Of a DNA stretch of 64,000 nt, positions 48,917 to 57,603 are shown one piece after another (position 1 is the first letter of the stretch; each line of letters starts with the position of its first letter). The notes under the pieces are model-generated. The model did no database searches, was not told the DNA's origin, and saw nothing but the letters and a program-made list of their open reading frames with translations. The position numbers and the translations under genes are program-made. The DNA comes from Comamonas sp. KCTC 72670 (lineage in GTDB: Bacteria > Myxococcota > Myxococcia > Myxococcales > Myxococcaceae), in assembly GCA_014656495.1 (NCBI GenBank), contig BNCN01000007.1, positions 376,037 through 440,036 of the forward strand. The letters run 5' to 3'.

Positions 48917-50883
48917 GACTGGATGAACTCCTCGAGGACCTGGACCGCGGCGGCCTTCAGCGCCAGGGCGTAGTCTTCCATCATCTGCTCGATTTCACCG
49001 GGAGACGTCTCCCGCAGCGCCACCATGCGCTCGAGGGCCTCCTGGACCACGTTCACCGAGTCCACGCCCTGGACCTGGGCCAGGCGCTGGTACGGGTGCG
49101 CATCCAGCGCGCCCAGGCTAAGCGGACCGGAGATGCAGGGGACGCCCAGGGACAGGGCCTCGAGCCCCGTCATGGGCTGGCACTCCGACAGCGAGGCGTT
49201 GAGCACCACGTCGCTGTCTCGGACCAGGTCGAACAGCTCGGTCCGGCTGGGGCGCAGCACGTGGTGGATGCGCTTGGTGCCCTTGAAGACAGGCGGCAGC
49301 TTGAAGTTCGCCGTGACGTAGACATCGTCCAGCCGCGAGGACGCCTGGCAGGCGAAGAGATTGGTGAAGAAGTTCTTCCGCCAGTCATTGGGCGTGGGGA
49401 TGAGCGCGGTCCGGGTGATGTTCGCGACGTTCGCCCGCTCCTCCTTCGACACCCGCGGCGGCAGGTTGAGCAGCGTCTTCGGGAAGATGTCCTCCGACAG
49501 CAGGTGCATCCCCGGCTTGACGGTGGCCAGCCCATCGATGTCGCCCTTGCGGCGCAGCTCGACGAGCTGGGAGAAGCAGTCCAGCTCGAAGGCATAATGG
49601 AACTGGGCCGTGGAGCCGTGCCACACCGCGAAGATGCGGACCGATGAGCCCAGCACCTTGCGCAGGCTCACGATGAGCTCGTGCGCGTTGGGCGAGTAGC
49701 CGTGGACGATGACCGCGCTGCACAGGCTCCGCTCGACGTGCTCCACCGCGCTCTTCAGCTCGCGCATGTGCAACGGCCGCTCGGCGGCGATGGCCATCTT
49801 GTGGCCGGGCAGATAACCCGCCGCCGCGCGGATGCCGTGCCATTCCTGGTGGAAGACGTGCAGCAGCCGGCCAAAGCGTGGCGCGTCATTGGCCCAGCGC
49901 GTGTCCTGGGGCACGTCGAACATCACACCGGGATTCACCCCGGACGGCGCGGGCGGGGGCAGCGGCGCGTCCGGCGCCGGCACCCGCTGGGCCCGCAGCC
50001 GCGCCAGGTCGTCCGACAGGCCCATCAGGCGCTGCCGGCGGTCGAAGCGCTCGGTCTCCGCGGCCAGCCGCTCGGTGAGCTCCGCCACGCGGCCATCGCC
50101 GCTCACCGCGGCCTGGCCCAAGGCCTGGCTGGCCTGCCCTGCCCACACCTTGAACCGGGGCAACCCGCGCAGGTGCAGCGCATCCAGCGTGAGCGGCTGG
50201 GACTCGTCCCGGGGCGTCTGCGGCCCCAGGAGGTGGAAGTAGCGGCGTCCCTGCCCCTCGTTGCGCTTGAGCACGTAGACGTCGTGTGACTCCACGACCT
50301 CAGGGCCGTGATGCAGGTCCCACCCCTCCGGGAGCGCCTCCGGATACGAGTGAAGCCAGCAGCCCTGGTGCCAGGAGTTGTCCCAGACGCTGGTGGGCAC
50401 CAGCAGGTTCTCCACCAGCACCAGCAGCCCCGAGGGGACCACCAGTTGGCCCAGCGTGGCCAGCAGCCCGGGGATGCGCTCCGTCGGGTTGTGGATGAGC
50501 GTGGACACGGTGAACACCAGGTCGAACTGCCGTCCCCCGAGCGTCTCCAGCGGATCATCGCCGCAGAAGATGCGCTCCTCGACCGGCGTCACCGTCGGAG
50601 GCGGCTCCGCGCGCAGCGGCGCCGTCATCGGCTCCGAGATGTCATAGCCGTGGTAGCGGACGTGCGGAATGCTGGCGATGTAGGCCGCGTGACGTCCGAA
50701 GCCGCACCCGAACTCGAGCACGTTGAGCGGGCGCCCCAACCGCTTCTGCTCGGTCTGGATGAGCGACGTCAGCGCGCGTTCCTGCTGCGCATACGCGCTG
50801 TTCCCCTGCGCCTCACGAATCCGAATCAGTTCCCGATACGAATGGCCGCTGGTCGTCTTCCAGTATTGAAGGCTCTCGCTCAT
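48913..50883 (-). CDS. SAM methyltransferase fused to GT4 glycosyltransferase
   Basis: A 656-residue fusion. The N-terminal class I methyltransferase (about 25-200) shows motif I NVLEFGCGFGRHAAYIA (54-70), YDISEPM and FDLVFTVSTLIHN. A helical, Arg-rich linker spans about 270-330. The C-terminal half is GT-B-like, with VIVHGYSPNAHELI, VWHGSTAQFHYAFELD and the donor-binding LSECQPMTGLEALSLGVP. Methylation coupled to a glycosyltransferase is known from O-antigen chain capping and suggests chain-end modification, but this is inference. The ATG at 50883 is chosen for its GGGGGAG ribosome site; in-frame upstream starts exist. Confidence 0.82.
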   Translation of the reverse strand: MSESLQYWKTTSGHSYRELIRIREAQGNSAYAQQERALTSLIQTEQKRLGRPLNVLEFGCGFGRHAAYIASIPHVRYHGYDISEPMTAPLRAEPPPTVTPVEERIFCGDDPLETLGGRQFDLVFTVSTLIHNPTERIPGLLATLGQLVVPSGLLVLVENLLVPTSVWDNSWHQGCWLHSYPEALPEGWDLHHGPEVVESHDVYVLKRNEGQGRRYFHLLGPQTPRDESQPLTLDALHLRGLPRFKVWAGQASQALGQAAVSGDGRVAELTERLAAETERFDRRQRLMGLSDDLARLRAQRVPAPDAPLPPPAPSGVNPGVMFDVPQDTRWANDAPRFGRLLHVFHQEWHGIRAAAGYLPGHKMAIAAERPLHMRELKSAVEHVERSLCSAVIVHGYSPNAHELIVSLRKVLGSSVRIFAVWHGSTAQFHYAFELDCFSQLVELRRKGDIDGLATVKPGMHLLSEDIFPKTLLNLPPRVSKEERANVANITRTALIPTPNDWRKNFFTNLFACQASSRLDDVYVTANFKLPPVFKGTKRIHHVLRPSRTELFDLVRDSDVVLNASLSECQPMTGLEALSLGVPCISGPLSLGALDAHPYQRLAQVQGVDSVNVVQEALERMVALRETSPGEIEQMMEDYALALKAAAVQVLEEFIQS

Positions 50884-51095
50884 CTGGGCCGCTCCCCCTT
50901 CGGGCCCCTCGGTCTTGATGTCTTTGTACATGTGAAGATGACGTGGCGCTTGCTCGGCCGGCTCCGCAGCGTCGACCATTCCCATGGCTGCAGCCGGTCA
51001 GGCAAGTGATGCACACGCTCCGTGAGCGGTGAACAGCCGCGAGGACGCTCCTCGGGCCGATACTTTCAGCATACTTACAAAATGAGTCCTGGCTG

Positions 51096-51111
51096 CTGCC
51101 CCTACGGGCAG
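51096..51111 (-). terminator. Weak hairpin after the large glycosyltransferase gene
   Basis: CTGCCC/GGGCAG arms with a 4-base loop, 19 bp after the stop codon at 51131, with a TTTT run about 15 bp further on in the minus-strand sense. The 247-bp gap holding it also contains an AT-rich patch (51060-51082) that may include the promoter of the methyltransferase/glycosyltransferase pair; no clear -35/-10 pair was found. Confidence 0.3.
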
Positions 51112-51130
51112 GCGCACATTCCGAAACGCT

Positions 51131-54100
51131 TCACGCGGCCCCCCGTCCGGATACAGCTGAATCACGCGCCAGCAGGTGGTCCATCATCGCGTCGACCTGC
51201 TGCTCCCAGGTCGTGCGTTGCACACGCTCCGCGGCGCTCGCGCCCAGCCGCCCCCGGAGCGGCGCGTCCTCCACGGCGCGGCGCAGCTGCGCCAGCACGG
51301 AGCTGGTGGTCGGCGCGGCGAGCAGACAGTTCTCCCCGTCCCGGAGCAGCCAGTGGTTCGCGGGGTTGTCGTTGGTCACCACCGTCACGCCACACGCCAT
51401 CATCTCCAGCGGCAGATAGGAGGGGTGCCGGGTGAACATGAAACACAGACCGACGTCGCATTCCCGGTACAGCGCGGCGGTGCGCTCCGCCGGGAGCACG
51501 CCCAGGTTCGTCACCAGCCCCCGGACGCCGTAGGACTCCGGATGCCATTCAGCCCCCGCGGTGACGATGTCCACCGCGGCCCCCAGCTCCCGCTTCAAGC
51601 GCGCGAGCGCGGCCAGCCCCAGCTCGAAGCCGTTCCGCTCGTTCCCGGGCCGCCCGTAGAAGAAGACGCGCACGGGCCCCTTGCGCTCCGGCCGGCGCGC
51701 ATGGAAGAGCGCCGGGTCCACCGCGGGCTCGAACGCGAAGCCCCCCATGCCGTGCTGCGCCTGCACGTAGTCGCGCAGGCCCGGCGTGTTGAAGATGCCC
51801 TGGAACCCCAGGTTGTACGTCTGCTCCGCCAGGGCCCACTGCGTGCCGGCGGCGAAGAACATGGGCTCGTAGTCCTGGACGAAGTAGCCCCGGACCGCCG
51901 CGCGCGGATGGCGCAGCACCTGGTACGCGGACGTCCAGTAGGTCGCGATGGCCAGGTCACAGGGAGGCAACGCCGCCAGCCCCTCCGGCCCTGACAGCAC
52001 GCGGAACGCGCCCACCGTGGACGGGAACACCGCCGCGACGCGGGCCTCGAAGTCCCCGGGGCTGGCGCCGGGCTTGTCGTAGATGACGAAGTCGCTGCGC
52101 ACGCCGTGGCGGCGCTGCATCAGGTCCGCGAAGCGGAACAGCGTGTGGATGCCCGCGTACACATGACCAAACGCGGGGATGAACCATGTGGCCGTCTCCA
52201 CCCGCCCACGCGAGCGAAGCGCCGCCAGCGCCGAGGGCGCCGACGCGCGCGACGCCTGGGCCTCCTCGGGGGTGAAGTCGAGCTGCTCCAGGTGCTCCAT
52301 CATGTGGCGCTGCGCCTGGGCCCGTGACTCCAGCGCGGGGTCCTGCGCGCTGGGCACGTCCCGGGACAGCGTCCGGACGGCCAACGTCTCACCCGTTTCG
52401 GCGTGCTGACGCAGGGAGCAGTCCGTCCCCAGCAACGTGAGGTTCGGGTTGTAGAACGGGTCCCCCTTCTCCCCCAGCCACGGACGATAGGCGACGTAGG
52501 ACCACCAGTAGTCGGACTCCGGGATGGCGTCCGCGCGGCGGCTGGCCGACTCGTGGTGGATGACGCGCGCGTGGGGCGTGTACACCACCCGGAGGCCGCG
52601 CTGGTTCAGCTTCAAGCCCAGGTCGACGTCGCTCCCGCAGACCTGGAAGCGCTCGTCGAATCCGCCCACGGCGTCAAACACGTCGCGGCGGAGGATGACG
52701 CAGGCGCTGGTGACGGACAGGTAGTTGCGCGTCCACTCCGCGTGGCCAAAGGGCGTGGAGATGGGACCCTCCGGCAAACGCCAGAAGGGATGCGCCGCGA
52801 AGCCCGTGACGCCCAGCACCACGCCCGCGTGCTGGAGGGTGCCTTCGGGGAAGAGGAGCTTGCAGCCCACGGCCCCCACCTCGGGGCGCTGGGCCTGGGA
52901 CACCAGCTCGTCCAGCCAGCCGGGGTCCACCACCTCCATGTCGTTGTTGAGGAACAGCAGCAGCTCGCCGGAGGCCTGCTTCGCCGCCCAGTTGTTGATG
53001 GCCGGGTAGTTGAAGGGGAAGTCCCACGTCCGCTTCACCAGCCGCGGGTCCACCAGCGTCTCCAGGAGCGCGAACGTCTCGGGCTTGGAGCTGTTGTTCG
53101 AGACGAGCAACACCTCGAAGTGGGGATAGGTGGTGCGCTCCAGCAAGCTGGACACCAGCGTCCGCAGCAGGTCCGGCCGGTCCTTGAACGGGACGATGAT
53201 GGACACCTTCGGCGTGCCCTGGACCGGGTAGTGGACGCGGTACTGGGTGGGGGCCGGGCTCGTCACCTCCGCGGACTCACCCTTGCGCGCCAGGTGCTCG
53301 CGGAGCGCGCGGAGCCCCGCGTCGGTGGCCTTCGCCAGCCCCGCCTCCTGGCTGGAGAAGGAGGCCGGGTTCGCGCGCCAGTGGTACAGCAGCTTCGGCA
53401 CATGGCCGATGCCGTGCGTGGCCTCGCTCAGCCGCAGCATGAGGTCGTAGTCCTGCGAGCCGTCTAAGCCGTCCCGCAACCCGCCGACGCGCTCCAGCAA
53501 CCGCCGCTTCACGAACAGGAAATGGCAGACGTAGTTCACCGAGCGCAGCAGGTCCGGCGACCAGTCCGGCTTGAAGAACGGCGCGGCCCGCCGCCCCTCC
53601 CCGTCCAGCCGGTCCTCGTCGCTGTAGAGGACCTCCAGCTCCGGGTCCGCCTCCAGCGCCAGCACCATCTCCGCCAGGGCATGCGGCGCGAGGGTGTCGT
53701 CGTGGTCGAGGAACCCCACCCACGCGCCCCGCGCCTCGGCCAGCCCCGCGTCCGTCGCCTTCGCGATGCCGCCGTTGCGCGCCTGCGTCACCACGCGGAT
53801 GCGCGGGTTGCGCGCGGCGGCGTCCCGCAGCACCGCCGCCACGTGCGGCGCGGTGCTGGCGTCGTCCACCAGCACCCATTCCCACGCGGGATACACCTGC
53901 GCCTCCACCGAGGCGATGCACTCGCGCAGGAAGGGCTCGGGCGTGTTGTAGACGGGCGTCACCAGCGTCACGAGCGGCGGCGCCGCCAGCTTCGCCACCG
54001 CCTCCCGGGCGGCGGCGATGTCCCCCGGCTCCCGCCGCGCGCACCAGGCCGGGAAGTCGCCCAGGTCCGGTGGACGCGGCGCGGGCGTCCGCGTCCCCAG

Positions 54101-54982
54101 CACGCCCGCGAGCGCCAGCACCGCCTGCTCGTTGAACCGCGTCTGCCGGCGAAACAGCTCCGTCCACAGCGGGGCGCCTGCCCGCAGATGCGGCGGGAGC
54201 GACTCCGCACGGAGCGGGTCGTTGCGTTCACACAGCGCCGCGACGTGCGCCGCGCCCTCCGCCTCACTGGGAGGCCGGGGCGCCGCGGCCGCGACCAGCG
54301 CCTGCGTCATCGCCGTGTTCCACGCCGTCTGGCCCCGCAGCAGCCCCTCCAGCACGGGCCCCGCCGCCGTCAGGTACGAACGCTTGGCGGCATCCACCAC
54401 CGAGCCCACCGCGCCCTTGCGGTGCGAACGGACCGTCTTCCATCGCGTCGGGTCGGCCTTGGATTCGAGCTGGGCGCGGACCCACGGGGCGACGTCCTCG
54501 CGCAGGCCCAGCGCGCGGTGGACCGTCAGGTACTCGAGCACCCGCACCACGGCCTTGTTGAAGTCGGACTGGGGGCGGAGCGACTCCACGTGGAACGGCT
54601 GCAGCCCCTCGATGAAGGCCCGCTTCGTCGCCGTCACCACCTTGCCCAGCCGGGCGCTCCGGTGCGACGCGGGAACGTCGAACTCATGGGCCACCGCCAG
54701 CCGCGAGGCCTCCTGCAGCGGGCTGAGCGCGTGCGCGCCCTCAGGGCGGATGCGGTGGAGGTGCGTGGTCAACAGGCGGAGCGTGTCCTCCAGGGCTGAC
54801 ACCTCCTCGCACCGGGAGGGAGGACACGGGCGCCGCTCCTCGAGCAACGCCCGCACCACGGCAACCATGCGGGCCAGGGCGCCCGCGTCTGGCGCGGCGT
54901 CTGGCACGACGTCCGGGCGAGCCCCCTCCCCGGCGAGCTTCTGCAGCACTGTCTTCACCGCGCTACCGCCTCTCTCGTTCAC
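51131..54982 (-). CDS. wbgA: Multi-domain glycosyltransferase (GT2-GT2-WsaF-like GT4), WbgA/RfbC-like
   Basis: A 1283-residue protein with, in order, two SHR-KR-FN modules (106-148, 187-229) and a partial third (about 272-292). GT2 domain 1 (about 336-590) has TLVTPVYN, VLVDDASTAP and LDHDD. GT2 domain 2 (about 592-880) has VSIIVPFKDRP and FLNNDMEV. A C-terminal GT4-like domain (about 930-1270) shows VRGYFVQDYEPMFFAAG and GLCFMFTRHPSYLPLEMMAC, the pattern of rhamnosyltransferase WsaF. It lies after wzm-wzt as does wbgA (rfbC) in M. xanthus, where the locus is needed for O-antigen; the symbol rests on that synteny and size. Rhamnosyl transfer fits the nearby rml genes. The GTG at 54982 or the one at 54958 could be the start. 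Confidence 0.85.
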   Translation of the reverse strand: MNERGGSAVKTVLQKLAGEGARPDVVPDAAPDAGALARMVAVVRALLEERRPCPPSRCEEVSALEDTLRLLTTHLHRIRPEGAHALSPLQEASRLAVAHEFDVPASHRSARLGKVVTATKRAFIEGLQPFHVESLRPQSDFNKAVVRVLEYLTVHRALGLREDVAPWVRAQLESKADPTRWKTVRSHRKGAVGSVVDAAKRSYLTAAGPVLEGLLRGQTAWNTAMTQALVAAAAPRPPSEAEGAAHVAALCERNDPLRAESLPPHLRAGAPLWTELFRRQTRFNEQAVLALAGVLGTRTPAPRPPDLGDFPAWCARREPGDIAAAREAVAKLAAPPLVTLVTPVYNTPEPFLRECIASVEAQVYPAWEWVLVDDASTAPHVAAVLRDAAARNPRIRVVTQARNGGIAKATDAGLAEARGAWVGFLDHDDTLAPHALAEMVLALEADPELEVLYSDEDRLDGEGRRAAPFFKPDWSPDLLRSVNYVCHFLFVKRRLLERVGGLRDGLDGSQDYDLMLRLSEATHGIGHVPKLLYHWRANPASFSSQEAGLAKATDAGLRALREHLARKGESAEVTSPAPTQYRVHYPVQGTPKVSIIVPFKDRPDLLRTLVSSLLERTTYPHFEVLLVSNNSSKPETFALLETLVDPRLVKRTWDFPFNYPAINNWAAKQASGELLLFLNNDMEVVDPGWLDELVSQAQRPEVGAVGCKLLFPEGTLQHAGVVLGVTGFAAHPFWRLPEGPISTPFGHAEWTRNYLSVTSACVILRRDVFDAVGGFDERFQVCGSDVDLGLKLNQRGLRVVYTPHARVIHHESASRRADAIPESDYWWSYVAYRPWLGEKGDPFYNPNLTLLGTDCSLRQHAETGETLAVRTLSRDVPSAQDPALESRAQAQRHMMEHLEQLDFTPEEAQASRASAPSALAALRSRGRVETATWFIPAFGHVYAGIHTLFRFADLMQRRHGVRSDFVIYDKPGASPGDFEARVAAVFPSTVGAFRVLSGPEGLAALPPCDLAIATYWTSAYQVLRHPRAAVRGYFVQDYEPMFFAAGTQWALAEQTYNLGFQGIFNTPGLRDYVQAQHGMGGFAFEPAVDPALFHARRPERKGPVRVFFYGRPGNERNGFELGLAALARLKRELGAAVDIVTAGAEWHPESYGVRGLVTNLGVLPAERTAALYRECDVGLCFMFTRHPSYLPLEMMACGVTVVTNDNPANHWLLRDGENCLLAAPTTSSVLAQLRRAVEDAPLRGRLGASAAERVQRTTWEQQVDAMMDHLLARDSAVSGRGAA

Positions 54983-55028
54983 GCACAGGCCAGCATCGGC
55001 GCCCCGCGCTCACGCGCCTGCATGTGAC

Positions 55029-56348
55029 TCAGCGATGCCCGCCCCCGGCCAGACGCGGCGAGACGTCCGTCGGCTGCGAGGACGCAACGGACGGGCTCGA
55101 CGACTCCACCACCCAGCGGTGCGCGGGGCGGAACACGCCCTGCTCCGGCTCGGTGGCCCCTACCTGGAACGCACGGCTCTCCGTCGCGCTGCCGCCAGCG
55201 GCGCGCGCCGTCACCTGAAGCGTGTACGCCCCCGCGAGCAGCGACAGCCGCTCCAACACCAGACGCACCCGTCCGCTGGACGGCAGTTGCCGCGGCTCCT
55301 CCACGCGCAGGCTCGTCCCGTAGAGCAGCTGCCCGTCCGCGCCCTTGAGCGCCACGACGAACTCCACGTCCTCACAGGTGCCCTCGGAGGTGAAGTCCAC
55401 GAGGACCTCCATGCGGTCCTCGGGCGACAGCTCCCGCTCCACCCCGCCTTCGGACGTCGACAGGTGAAGCCCCGTCAGGCGCACCGGCGGCGCGGCCTCC
55501 ACTTCGGGCACCGCCGCATGGACCTCGGGCAAGGCCCCGCCGCCCTCGGTGAGCGCGGGCGGCGTGAAGGCCGCGGACTGCGCCTCCGCCAGGGAGATGG
55601 CCTGCCGGTACTCGGTGGTGATCTCCGAGGGCTTGCCCACGCGGCGCACGTAGCCACCATCAATCCACGCGGCGAGGTCGCACCAGCGCTCCACCGTGCT
55701 CAGGTCGTGCGTCACCAGGACGATGGTTTTCCCCTGGCGCTTGAACTCCGTCATCTTCGCGAGGCTCTTCTTGCTGAAGTGCTCGTCACCCACCGCGAGG
55801 ATCTCGTCGATGATGAGGATGTCCGGGTCCACGTGCGTGGCCACCGCGAACGCCAGGCGCATGTACATGCCGCTGGAGTAGGTGCGCACCGGCTCGTCGA
55901 TGAACTCGCCCAGCTCGCTGAAGGCGATGATTTCATCCATCCGCGCCCGGACCTCGGCGCGCGTCATCCCGAGGATGATGCCGTTGATGAGGATGTTCTC
56001 CCGGCCGGAGAAGTCCGGGTGGAAGCCCGCCCCCAGGTCCAGCAGCGCGGAGATGCGGCCGTTGATCTCCAGCGTGCCGGAGGTGGGCGTGTAGATGCCG
56101 GTGATGAGCTTGAGCAGCGTGCTCTTGCCCGAGCCGTTCCGCCCGATGATGCCCACCGTCTTGCCACGGGGGATGGTGAGGTCGATGCCGCGCAGCGCGG
56201 TGATGAGGCTCGCATCGCGGGACTGACGCTGCCCCCGCAGCCAACGCACCAGCTCGGATTTGAAGGTCGTGTACTCGCCCCGGATGGTGCGCTTCCGGAA
56301 GCTCTTCACGACATCCTTCAGGATGATGGCGTCCTTGGATTCCTGCAT
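55029..56348 (-). CDS. wzt: O-antigen ABC exporter, ATP-binding subunit with C-terminal Wzt domain
   Basis: A 439-residue protein. The ATPase domain (about 1-265) has Walker A GRNGSGKST, signature YSSGMYMRLAF, Walker B ILIIDEILAVGD and the switch His in VTHDLS. A linker leads to a beta-rich C-terminal domain (about 295-410), as in Wzt proteins that bind the modified chain end before export. That fits the methyltransferase in the locus. It begins 8 bp after the wzm stop codon, in the same unit. Confidence 0.93.
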   Translation of the reverse strand: MQESKDAIILKDVVKSFRKRTIRGEYTTFKSELVRWLRGQRQSRDASLITALRGIDLTIPRGKTVGIIGRNGSGKSTLLKLITGIYTPTSGTLEINGRISALLDLGAGFHPDFSGRENILINGIILGMTRAEVRARMDEIIAFSELGEFIDEPVRTYSSGMYMRLAFAVATHVDPDILIIDEILAVGDEHFSKKSLAKMTEFKRQGKTIVLVTHDLSTVERWCDLAAWIDGGYVRRVGKPSEITTEYRQAISLAEAQSAAFTPPALTEGGGALPEVHAAVPEVEAAPPVRLTGLHLSTSEGGVERELSPEDRMEVLVDFTSEGTCEDVEFVVALKGADGQLLYGTSLRVEEPRQLPSSGRVRLVLERLSLLAGAYTLQVTARAAGGSATESRAFQVGATEPEQGVFRPAHRWVVESSSPSVASSQPTDVSPRLAGGGHR

Positions 56349-56356
56349 GCCGGCGC

Positions 56357-57139
56357 TCAAATGGACTCCGCGAACTCTTCGCGGCGGGATTCGAAGATGG
56401 ACGAGGCCCCGTACAGAAGCGCCACGGAGACGGCGGCCAGGACCAGCAGCGGCCCGGCCTCCGGGAGGCGGTGCTCGTAGAACATGGCCTGGTAGGACGT
56501 CATGAGCGTGACCATGGGGTTCAGCGCCGTCATCAGCGTGCGGATGTTCTCGTCCTGGATCGTGGAGAACGGATACAGCACGGGCGAGGCGAAGAACCAC
56601 AGCGTGATCAGGTTGCCCACGATGTGCTGCAGGTCGCGGAACGTCACGTTGATGGCGGCCAGGATGTACGTCAGCGCCAGGGTGAAGATGAGCTGCACGA
56701 GCAGCACCGCCGGGAACAGGACGACGTGCCAGGTGGGCCACTGCCCGTACGCGATGCCCAGCCCCAGCATCAGCGGCAGCGAGAAGACGAAGTTGCAGAG
56801 GTTCGTCACCACCACCGTCGTGGGCAGCACCTGGGCGGGGAAGCGGACCTTGGTGAGCAGATCACGCCGGTCGCTGATGGCGCTGGCCCCGCCACCAATC
56901 GAGGTGGAGAACCAGATCCACGGCAGCAGCCCCACGAACATGAAAAACGGGTAATTGGGGATGTTCTGCCGCATCACCACGGTGAACAGCAGCACGTACA
57001 CCAGCATGTGAAGTGTCGGGTTCAGGAACGTCCACAAGAACCCGAGGAACGAGCCGCGATACCGCGCCTTCAGTTCCCGCTGGACGAGGCTGAGGAGCAA
57101 GCCCCGGTACTGATACAGTTCACGAACCAGGCGAATCAT
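56357..57139 (-). CDS. wzm: O-antigen ABC exporter, membrane subunit
   Basis: A 260-residue ABC-2 type permease with six helices. Family hallmarks are YRGSFLGFLWTFLNPTLHM near residue 27, FVGLLPWIWFSTSI, the INVTFRDLQHIVGNL segment and SPVLYPFSTI. With wzt it exports polyprenyl-linked polysaccharide across the inner membrane. It is the first gene of the exporter-glycosyltransferase unit. A TATAGA hexamer (minus sense, 57155-57150) lies 10 bp before the start, without a convincing -35. Confidence 0.92.
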   Translation of the reverse strand: MIRLVRELYQYRGLLLSLVQRELKARYRGSFLGFLWTFLNPTLHMLVYVLLFTVVMRQNIPNYPFFMFVGLLPWIWFSTSIGGGASAISDRRDLLTKVRFPAQVLPTTVVVTNLCNFVFSLPLMLGLGIAYGQWPTWHVVLFPAVLLVQLIFTLALTYILAAINVTFRDLQHIVGNLITLWFFASPVLYPFSTIQDENIRTLMTALNPMVTLMTSYQAMFYEHRLPEAGPLLVLAAVSVALLYGASSIFESRREEFAESI

Positions 57140-57274
57140 GAGGGGGCCTTCTATAGCAGGGCCTTCGGCTGTTGCGAGGACGCCCGGCGCCCCCGGCCCC
57201 ACTCTCACAGCGTGCCCCGGAGGCAGCTCTCCTGAAGAGCGACCCAGCAACCGAGGCGTGTTCCGGCCCTGACC

Positions 57275-57312
57275 TGAAAAAGAAAAGGCCCCCTGGTTTC
57301 CCAGAGGGCCTT
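57275..57312 (-). terminator. Intrinsic terminator of the tRNA-Gly transcript
   Basis: A 12-bp stem with one wobble (57285-57312, arms AAGGCCCCCTGG and CCAGAGGGCCTT, 4-base loop) is followed in the minus-strand sense by a TTTTCTTTTTC tract. It begins 6 bp after the encoded CCA of the second tRNA. Confidence 0.85.
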
Positions 57313-57320
57313 CTTTTTGG

Positions 57321-57392
57321 AGCGGGAAAAGGGATTTGAACCCTCGACCCTCGCCTTGGCAAGGCGATGCTCTACCGCTGAGCTATTCCCGC
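57321..57392 (-). tRNA. tRNA-Gly(GCC), second copy in transcript order
   Basis: A 72-base tRNA with a 7-bp acceptor stem (GCGGGAA/TTCCCGC), D-arm AGCTCAGCGGTAGAGC, anticodon loop TTGCCAA (anticodon GCC) and T-loop TTCAAAT. CCA is encoded at 57320-57318. It is identical to the copy at 57447. Confidence 0.96.
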
Positions 57393-57413
57393 GTGAGACT
57401 CTTCAAACTCAAA

Positions 57414-57437
57414 GGCCCTCTGGCTTCCCAGAGGGCC
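57414..57437 (-). repeat. Hairpin between the two tRNA-Gly genes
   Basis: Perfect 10-bp arms GGCCCTCTGG/CCAGAGGGCC with a 4-base loop. The sequence is nearly the same as the terminator stem after the second tRNA but lacks the long T-tract. This suggests that a tRNA-plus-terminator unit was duplicated, and it may now act as a processing signal. Confidence 0.75.
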
Positions 57438-57446
57438 CGATTGTGG

Positions 57447-57518
57447 AGCGGGAAAAGGGATTTGAACCCTCGACCCTCGCCTTGGCAAGGCGATGCTCTA
57501 CCGCTGAGCTATTCCCGC
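57447..57518 (-). tRNA. tRNA-Gly(GCC), first copy in transcript order
   Basis: The same 72-base sequence as the copy at 57321, with encoded CCA (57446-57444). Its promoter lies 57 bp upstream. Confidence 0.96.
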
Positions 57519-57574
57519 ATCAGGTACCGCACCTTCGTCACCGCCGTGTGACCGCCGGGCCGAAAGTGAGGTGG

Positions 57575-57603
57575 GGTATACAGAGCCCGTCCGGACCCGT
57601 CAA
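57575..57603 (-). promoter_or_regulatory. Promoter of the tRNA-Gly pair
   Basis: Minus-strand TTGACG (57603-57598), 17-bp spacer, TATACC (57580-57575). The -35 overlaps the stop codon of pgsA. A strong sigma-70-type match in the right place for the tRNA operon. Confidence 0.7.

Noticed and set aside
57319-57551. Small plus-strand protein with repeated MNPRPSPWQGDALPLSYS-type sequence
   Set aside because: It is the complement of the two tRNA-Gly genes, a well-known source of false small proteins.
57140-57600. Genomic-island boundary with integrase at the tRNA-Gly genes
   Set aside because: No integrase, no direct repeat of the tRNA 3' end other than the tandem tRNA itself, and housekeeping pgsA follows directly.
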